A stretch of DNA of 10,519 bases, taken from contig PUNI01000117.1 in NCBI GenBank assembly GCA_003551745.1, positions 1 to 10,519 of the forward strand. Reading direction: 5' to 3'. The DNA is from Paracoccaceae bacterium (GTDB taxonomy: Bacteria > Pseudomonadota > Alphaproteobacteria > Rhodobacterales > Rhodobacteraceae). Of this stretch, positions 7,748 to 10,519 are shown piece by piece (the stretch's first letter is position 1; every line of letters begins with the position of its first letter). The position numbers and the translations under genes are program-made. The notes beneath the pieces are model-generated. The model was not told the origin of the DNA, made no database searches, and saw nothing but the letters and a program-made list of their open reading frames with translations.

Positions 7748-9271
7748 TCAGGGGGCGCTGTCGCGGCTGGTGAGCTCGCCGGTGGCGAAGGCCAGCGCGG
7801 CGGCGGCGACGAAGGCGTTGGCATAGGCTTCCTCGCGCACCAGCTGCGCGTCGGCGAGCGCGGTCTTGGACACGGACACCTCGGCAAGGCTGGCCAGACC
7901 GTTCTGGTAGAAGCCGAGGACCGATTCCCACGTCTCCTCGGCGGCGGCCAGAAGCGGGCCGGAGGCGGCATAGGCGGCAAGGCTGGTGCGCAGAAGGTCG
8001 TAGGACTCGACGATCTCGGTGGCGGCGAGGTTGCGAAGCGCGTCGAGATCGCTGGCAGCGGCAGCGACGCGGGCGCTGGCCTGATCCTCCTGCGCCGCGC
8101 GCAGTCCGCCGTCCACCAGCGGGACCGACACCAGCACGCCCACCGAGGATTGCGGCCGGCTGGAGGAGACGCGGAACCGTCCCGGGATGCGGCTGTCGTC
8201 GAGCGTGAGCCGGCCAATGCTGCGCCCGGCTTCTCCCACCGCCAGCACGCGCGGGCGCCGCTCGGCCTGTACCAGTGCGACCCCGGCCTCCGAGGCACGC
8301 AGCTGCGCCAGCGCGATCTGCACATCGGGGCGCCGCGCCACGGCGGACTCGATCAGCCGGTCGAGATCGCCGGGCACTGCCCGCGGCAGGCTGCGGCCCC
8401 GCAGCGAGGCCACCCGCAGCGGCGTGGTGGGCGCCAGCCCCATCGCGCGCAGGAGCCGCGCGCGGGCGTCGCGCTCGGTGTTTTCCGCCAGCGTGCGGTC
8501 GAAGACGGCGCGTGCCTCGATCTGGCGCGTCTGGGCGACATCTACCTCGGTGCCCAGCCCCTCGGCACGGCGCGCCACGGCGATCTCGCGCAGGGTGCGG
8601 GCGTCCTCGACCCGGGTGCGGCTGACACCGGTTTCGGCGCGGGCGGCATTGTAGCGGTAATAGGCCGAGGCGACCTCGAACATCACCTCCTGGTGGACGC
8701 CGTCGAAGGCGATATTGGCGCCGATGTTGGCCTCGGCGGCGATCCGGCGGGCGGCGTCACGGCGGCCGAAATCGAACAGCAGCCACTGGAAGGCGATGTT
8801 GGGCACCACCGTGGTGCCCTCGGCGGTCAGCCGCCCCGCGCGCACGCCAATTGCCGGAAGGGCGGGTTCGGCCTGCGAGGTGCGCACGCGACCAGCGAGC
8901 ACATTGGCCGAGATCTGCGGCAGATAGGTGGCCTCGACGATGCCGACGCCGGCGGCGGCCTCGCGGGCGCGATACCAAGCGGCCTGGGTGCGGGGGTTGT
9001 TGCGCTGGGCGATGTCGATGAGTTCGGGAAGGGTGTAGGCGCGGTTGGGGTCGATCCGCGGCGGCACCGCGCCGGGGGGCAACCCGGTGGGCGCGAGCGC
9101 GAAATCGGCGGCCCCGGACGCCGTGCGCCCGTCGCCGGTGGGGCTGGCCGGATCGGCCGAGGTCTGCCCGCCGGGCCCGTCGGTGCAGGCCGTCAGCGCG
9201 ACGGCGACGGCAAGAAGAGCAACGGGGCGCAGCAAGCCAAGGGCCGCGGAGCGGGTCGGGACGGCGGTCAT
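7748..9271 (-). CDS. TolC-family outer membrane efflux lipoprotein
   Basis: This 507-residue protein is the outer-membrane channel of a tripartite efflux or secretion system. Its N-terminus is a lipoprotein signal, with hydrophobic core LLRPVALLAVAVALTAC and lipobox LTAC ending at Cys29; no Asp follows at position +2, which suits outer-membrane sorting. A Pro/Gly/Thr-rich linker runs to about 70. Two OEP repeats follow, at about 78-290 and 300-500. Repeat hallmarks include FQWLLFDFGRRDAARR (161-176) and VSVPLVDGGLRAAQ (381-394), the strand-to-helix turns, and GLGTEVDVAQTR (238-249) and GLASLAEVSVSKTALADAQL (458-477), the paired helical motifs. Length is normal for this family. Start ATG 9271 overlaps the stop of the upstream FUSC gene as ATGA, so the two are translationally coupled; GAGGGAG (9286-9280) is the ribosome binding site. 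Gene order fits MdtP of the MdtNOP type, but substrate is unknown. NodT/OprM-type is an alternative subfamily label. Confidence 0.93.
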   Translation of the reverse strand: MTAVPTRSAALGLLRPVALLAVAVALTACTDGPGGQTSADPASPTGDGRTASGAADFALAPTGLPPGAVPPRIDPNRAYTLPELIDIAQRNNPRTQAAWYRAREAAAGVGIVEATYLPQISANVLAGRVRTSQAEPALPAIGVRAGRLTAEGTTVVPNIAFQWLLFDFGRRDAARRIAAEANIGANIAFDGVHQEVMFEVASAYYRYNAARAETGVSRTRVEDARTLREIAVARRAEGLGTEVDVAQTRQIEARAVFDRTLAENTERDARARLLRAMGLAPTTPLRVASLRGRSLPRAVPGDLDRLIESAVARRPDVQIALAQLRASEAGVALVQAERRPRVLAVGEAGRSIGRLTLDDSRIPGRFRVSSSRPQSSVGVLVSVPLVDGGLRAAQEDQASARVAAAASDLDALRNLAATEIVESYDLLRTSLAAYAASGPLLAAAEETWESVLGFYQNGLASLAEVSVSKTALADAQLVREEAYANAFVAAAALAFATGELTSRDSAP

Positions 9272-10519
9272 GGGGCGGTCTCCCTCGGGGGCCGGATCCG
9301 CAGCAGCCTCTGGGCCTGCGCGAGCGCGCGGCTTTCGGGGGTGCTGCTGTCCGGGGCGGGGTGCTGGGTGACGGGTTGTGCGTCGAGGTCGGACCTGTGG
9401 GCAGGGTCGGTCCACCGCGACCGGTCCGCGACAGCCTCGACCTCGGCCGCGAGCTGCGCCGCGCCGGGACGCCCGGCCAGGGCCGGCGCCAGTCGCGCCA
9501 GCGCCTGCGCCACCGCCAGCCGCTGGCGCAGCGTGGCGCGGCGGGAGCGGGCGCGGTAGGCGCCGAGACGCTCGAAGTTCATCACCTCGGCGGCGATGCG
9601 CGCATTGCCCAGATGAACCTGCGCCTCCTGTGCCCTGTCGGTGCCGCGCAGGGTCTTGGCGGTGTCCCGCAACGCCGCCTCGGTCTCCTCCGCCAGCGTC
9701 ACCTCGGAGCTTTCGGGCCAGATCAGGCTGAAGACGATCGCCATGACGACGAGGCCGGTGATGATGCCGAGGATCCGGTAGCCAGCATCCGACGGGTCTA
9801 TGCTGGGCCCGAAGTCCAGGGGCGAGGCCGGCAGCACGGCGATGAAATAGGCCAGCCCGATCTGCCAGCCGAGGTATTCCACCCGCCACGATCCCAGCGT
9901 GACCCATGCGGCGATGAAACTGCCGGCGAAGATCAGCGCGAAGAGGCCGCCCGCGTCGGTCAGGTGCGGCACCAGGAACCGCACCGCCAGATAGCCCAGC
10001 ATGGCACCGATCAGGCAGCCGATGATGCGCAGCGCGCTTTTGTGGAAGGTCTCGCCGCCGGTGCCGATGGCGACGAAGAAGCAGGTGATCATCGCGGTGT
10101 GGATGTCGGTCGCGAAGCGTCCTGTCCACAGCACGAAGATATAGGTGATCGCCACCGCCAGCGTGACCTTCAGGGCGAACTGCACGTAGATCGGGTTGGT
10201 GAAGGCGTCGGGCTTCAGCAGAGGGTCGCCCGCCGCCATAACCTCGATGGGATCCTGGCCCACGTCCTCGAGCACATCGGCCGCGGCCTCGACCCGTTCC
10301 GCCGGAGGCACCGGGCGGGGCGGGGCGCGGTCGGGGTCACGCGCCGCGGCGAGAGCTGCGATGCCGTCGGCGAGCGCGCCCCCGGCGTCGGGCCCCGTCG
10401 CCGCGGCGCGCAGGCTCTCGGCCTCGGCGGCGGGCAGGGGCTCGCCCGCGGCGAGCGCGCGCAGCATGGCGGCCTGCCGGGCACGCGGCGCGCCGCGGCC
10501 GGGCTCGGCCTCGTCTGCG
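9268..10519 (-). CDS. FUSC/MdtO-type inner membrane efflux protein, 5' end missing
   Basis: The frame is open from the right edge to the TGA at 9270-9268, giving about 416 visible residues. FUSC proteins of the MdtO/YdhK type are about 650-700 residues with two similar membrane halves; what is visible is the inter-half cytoplasmic linker and the second half. Numbered from the first in-window Met (10467), NPIYVQFALKVTLAVAITYI starts a cluster of about six membrane segments (roughly 92-250), including TAMITCFFVAIGTGGETFHK, ALRIIGCLIGAMLGYLAVRF and GWQIGLAYFIAVLPA. A charged helical cytoplasmic tail follows at about 251-399. The family exports aromatic acids or drugs across the inner membrane. 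Met 10467 is unlikely to be the start, since it sits in a low-complexity Ala/Arg linker with open frame before it. The overlap with the TolC-type gene indicates an operon; an HlyD/MdtN-type adaptor would be expected just upstream, outside the window. Confidence 0.88.
   Translation of the reverse strand, partial: ADEAEPGRGAPRARQAAMLRALAAGEPLPAAEAESLRAAATGPDAGGALADGIAALAAARDPDRAPPRPVPPAERVEAAADVLEDVGQDPIEVMAAGDPLLKPDAFTNPIYVQFALKVTLAVAITYIFVLWTGRFATDIHTAMITCFFVAIGTGGETFHKSALRIIGCLIGAMLGYLAVRFLVPHLTDAGGLFALIFAGSFIAAWVTLGSWRVEYLGWQIGLAYFIAVLPASPLDFGPSIDPSDAGYRILGIITGLVVMAIVFSLIWPESSEVTLAEETEAALRDTAKTLRGTDRAQEAQVHLGNARIAAEVMNFERLGAYRARSRRATLRQRLAVAQALARLAPALAGRPGAAQLAAEVEAVADRSRWTDPAHRSDLDAQPVTQHPAPDSSTPESRALAQAQRLLRIRPPRETAP

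Noticed and set aside
7634..9559. Long open frame of 641 codons on the plus strand opposite the efflux genes
   Set aside because: Antisense reading of the TolC-type gene; Gly/Arg/His-rich with no recognisable motif.
9272..10129. Upstream extension of the TolC-type frame (to give 793 codons), which could look like a fused protein
   Set aside because: That part is the FUSC gene read in the wrong frame; the lipoprotein signal at Met 9271 and the GAGGGAG site mark the real start.

Overview
The window is GC-rich throughout, apparently above 65%, and densely coding. Gene content suggests an alphaproteobacterium, most likely of the Rhodobacterales (Rhodobacter/Paracoccus type): a CarD/CdnL-type regulator, an AT-poor purB, a stand-alone divergent FliG-like protein and a tiny secreted cysteine protein next to purB. 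The placement is inferred from protein style and base composition, not from any search.

Layout, left to right. Positions 1-431 hold the end of a carD/cdnL gene on the plus strand, closed by a strong intrinsic terminator (452-485). Four plus-strand genes follow: a family-2-type glycosyltransferase (500-1516), a Kef-type cation/proton antiporter with a C-terminal TrkA-N domain (1589-3274), a GNAT acetyltransferase 7 bases behind it (3282-3746), and purB, adenylosuccinate lyase (3815-5119). Next is a 54-residue secreted protein with its own possible promoter and strong ribosome binding site (5246-5410), followed by two hairpins, the second an intrinsic terminator (5457-5482). A FliG-like protein (5624-6778) ends the plus-strand block.

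The right third is on the minus strand. A two-helix potassium channel (7282 to 6914) converges on the FliG-like gene. After a 465-base stretch with no recognisable gene comes an efflux operon read leftward: an FUSC/MdtO-type inner-membrane protein that enters from the right edge (10519 to 9268) overlaps by four bases (ATGA) a TolC-type outer-membrane lipoprotein (9271 to 7748). The periplasmic adaptor (HlyD/MdtN type) expected in such a system is not in the window and may lie beyond the right edge.

Functionally this is a patchwork of housekeeping (CarD, PurB), ion handling (Kef antiporter, K+ channel) and envelope functions (efflux pump, secreted protein, glycosyltransferase). No mobile element, CRISPR array, tRNA, rRNA or phage gene was seen. 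The most unusual items are the FliG-like protein, which lacks the FliM-binding motif and several torque-related charged residues, and the secreted mini-protein beside purB. Neither is strong evidence for a wholly new system.
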